This document shows positions 54,344 through 54,562 of a DNA stretch of 54,562 nt, one piece after another; position 1 is the stretch's first letter, and each line of letters opens with the position of its first letter. The DNA lies in the NCBI GenBank assembly GCA_945865635.1, contig CAMBEP010000033.1, forward strand, positions 1 through 54,562, in the 5' to 3' direction. Both the position numbers and the translations under genes were made by a program. The notes beneath the pieces are model-generated. The model was not told where the DNA came from, searched no databases, and saw only the letters and a list, made by a program, of their open reading frames with translations. The DNA is from Candidatus Kuenenia stuttgartensis. Lineage in GTDB: Bacteria; Planctomycetota; Planctomycetia; Isosphaerales; Isosphaeraceae.

Positions 54344-54546
54344 GGGCCGAAGGTCCGTCCCATACCAGCCTTGGGCAACGCCCAAGGACGGCTTGAAGAA
54401 ATCATATTTTACAATCCCTCCCGCCTCCACTCCCGGACCTTTGGTCCGGGAGTGGAGGCGGGAGGGAATCAGGTAGGGATTGTTCTTGTTTCGTCCGCCT
54501 GTCCCAGGCCGTTGGCCTGGGCTGGTATGGACCGCACCGTTGGTGC
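54344..54546. repeat. nested palindromic, cruciform-like repeat at the window edge
   Basis: Five hairpins lie in order. H1: GGGCC-GAA-GGTCC (54344-54356). H2: CCTTGGGC-AAC-GCCCAAGG (54369-54387). H3: 25-bp perfect arms at 54415-54439 and 54443-54467, loop TTT. H4: CCCAGGCC-GTT-GGCCTGGG (54503-54521). H5: GCACC-GTT-GGTGC (54534-54546). An outer stem, CCATACCAGCC (54360-54370) with GGCTGGTATGG (54520-54530), encloses H2-H4. A reading frame through it (54329-54550) is a by-product of the palindromes. The element may continue beyond the window. Confidence 0.8.
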
Positions 54547-54562
54547 TTAAAGCCGCTGTGAT

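Noticed and set aside
54329..54550. 73-codon frame across the nested palindrome
   Set aside because: The frame follows from the palindromic repeat itself; both strands would give similar peptides and no start signal is present.

Overview
The window is chromosomal DNA of a planctomycete (phylum Planctomycetota). The evidence is a set of families that occur together almost only in that phylum: two DUF1501 proteins, a DUF1549/DUF1553 protein with a Planctomycete cytochrome C domain, a dehydrogenase-type propeller fused to a Pirellula/Verrucomicrobium-type heme domain, a DUF1559 pseudopilin, Gfo/Idh/MocA enzymes carrying Tat signals, two PEP-CTERM proteins, and an EF-G of the mitochondrial-like spdEFG1 lineage. 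I cannot name the genus.

Layout. 1-1030: an internally deleted IS1182-type transposase and one small unknown gene. 1128-9779 (all minus): a TIM-barrel sugar enzyme, a Gfo/Idh/MocA dehydrogenase, a DUF1501 and DUF1549/DUF1553 operon, and an outer-membrane barrel. 10719-22754: two paralogous operons, each SnoaL-like protein then glycine-rich TPR surface protein, facing each other and enclosing a cytochrome P450, a second DUF1501, a ThuA protein and a small thioredoxin-like gene. That small gene has an in-frame UGA exactly where its family has the second Cys of CxxC, followed by a hairpin resembling a bacterial SECIS; it is the best candidate here for something new. 23179-26434: the 3' end of a dead group II intron, two PEP-CTERM genes sharing a downstream repeat, and an orphan antitoxin-like gene. 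26638-32100: a BNR-repeat protein, an esterase, a PQQ-type propeller/cytochrome c protein and a SnoaL-like protein. 32785-34203: an AT-rich island with a YopT-like (C58) cysteine protease. 34428-39910: lactonase, Gfo/Idh/MocA, double DUF1080 and an alpha/beta hydrolase. 40780-45117: a 1445-residue adhesin ending in dockerin motifs. 45858-53656: housekeeping genes fusA, a DUF1559 pseudopilin with a small lipoprotein, truA, asd and purD. 53734-54562: a truncated TPR gene and a cruciform-like repeat.

How genes relate. Many exported enzymes (Gfo/Idh/MocA twice, TIM barrel, ThuA, double DUF1080, lactonase) belong to families linked to oxidation and cleavage of sugars through 3-keto intermediates, and most carry a twin-arginine or RR-type leader. 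The cytochrome and propeller proteins fit the same extracytoplasmic oxidative lifestyle. This is inferred from family membership. A roughly 255-bp MITE-like palindromic repeat recurs four times (two full, one half, one decayed), and its outer end supplies the start codon of two flanking reading frames.

Limits: everything is read by eye without database searches. Start codons of many exported proteins were moved inward from the longest reading frame where a ribosome binding site or signal peptide supported it.
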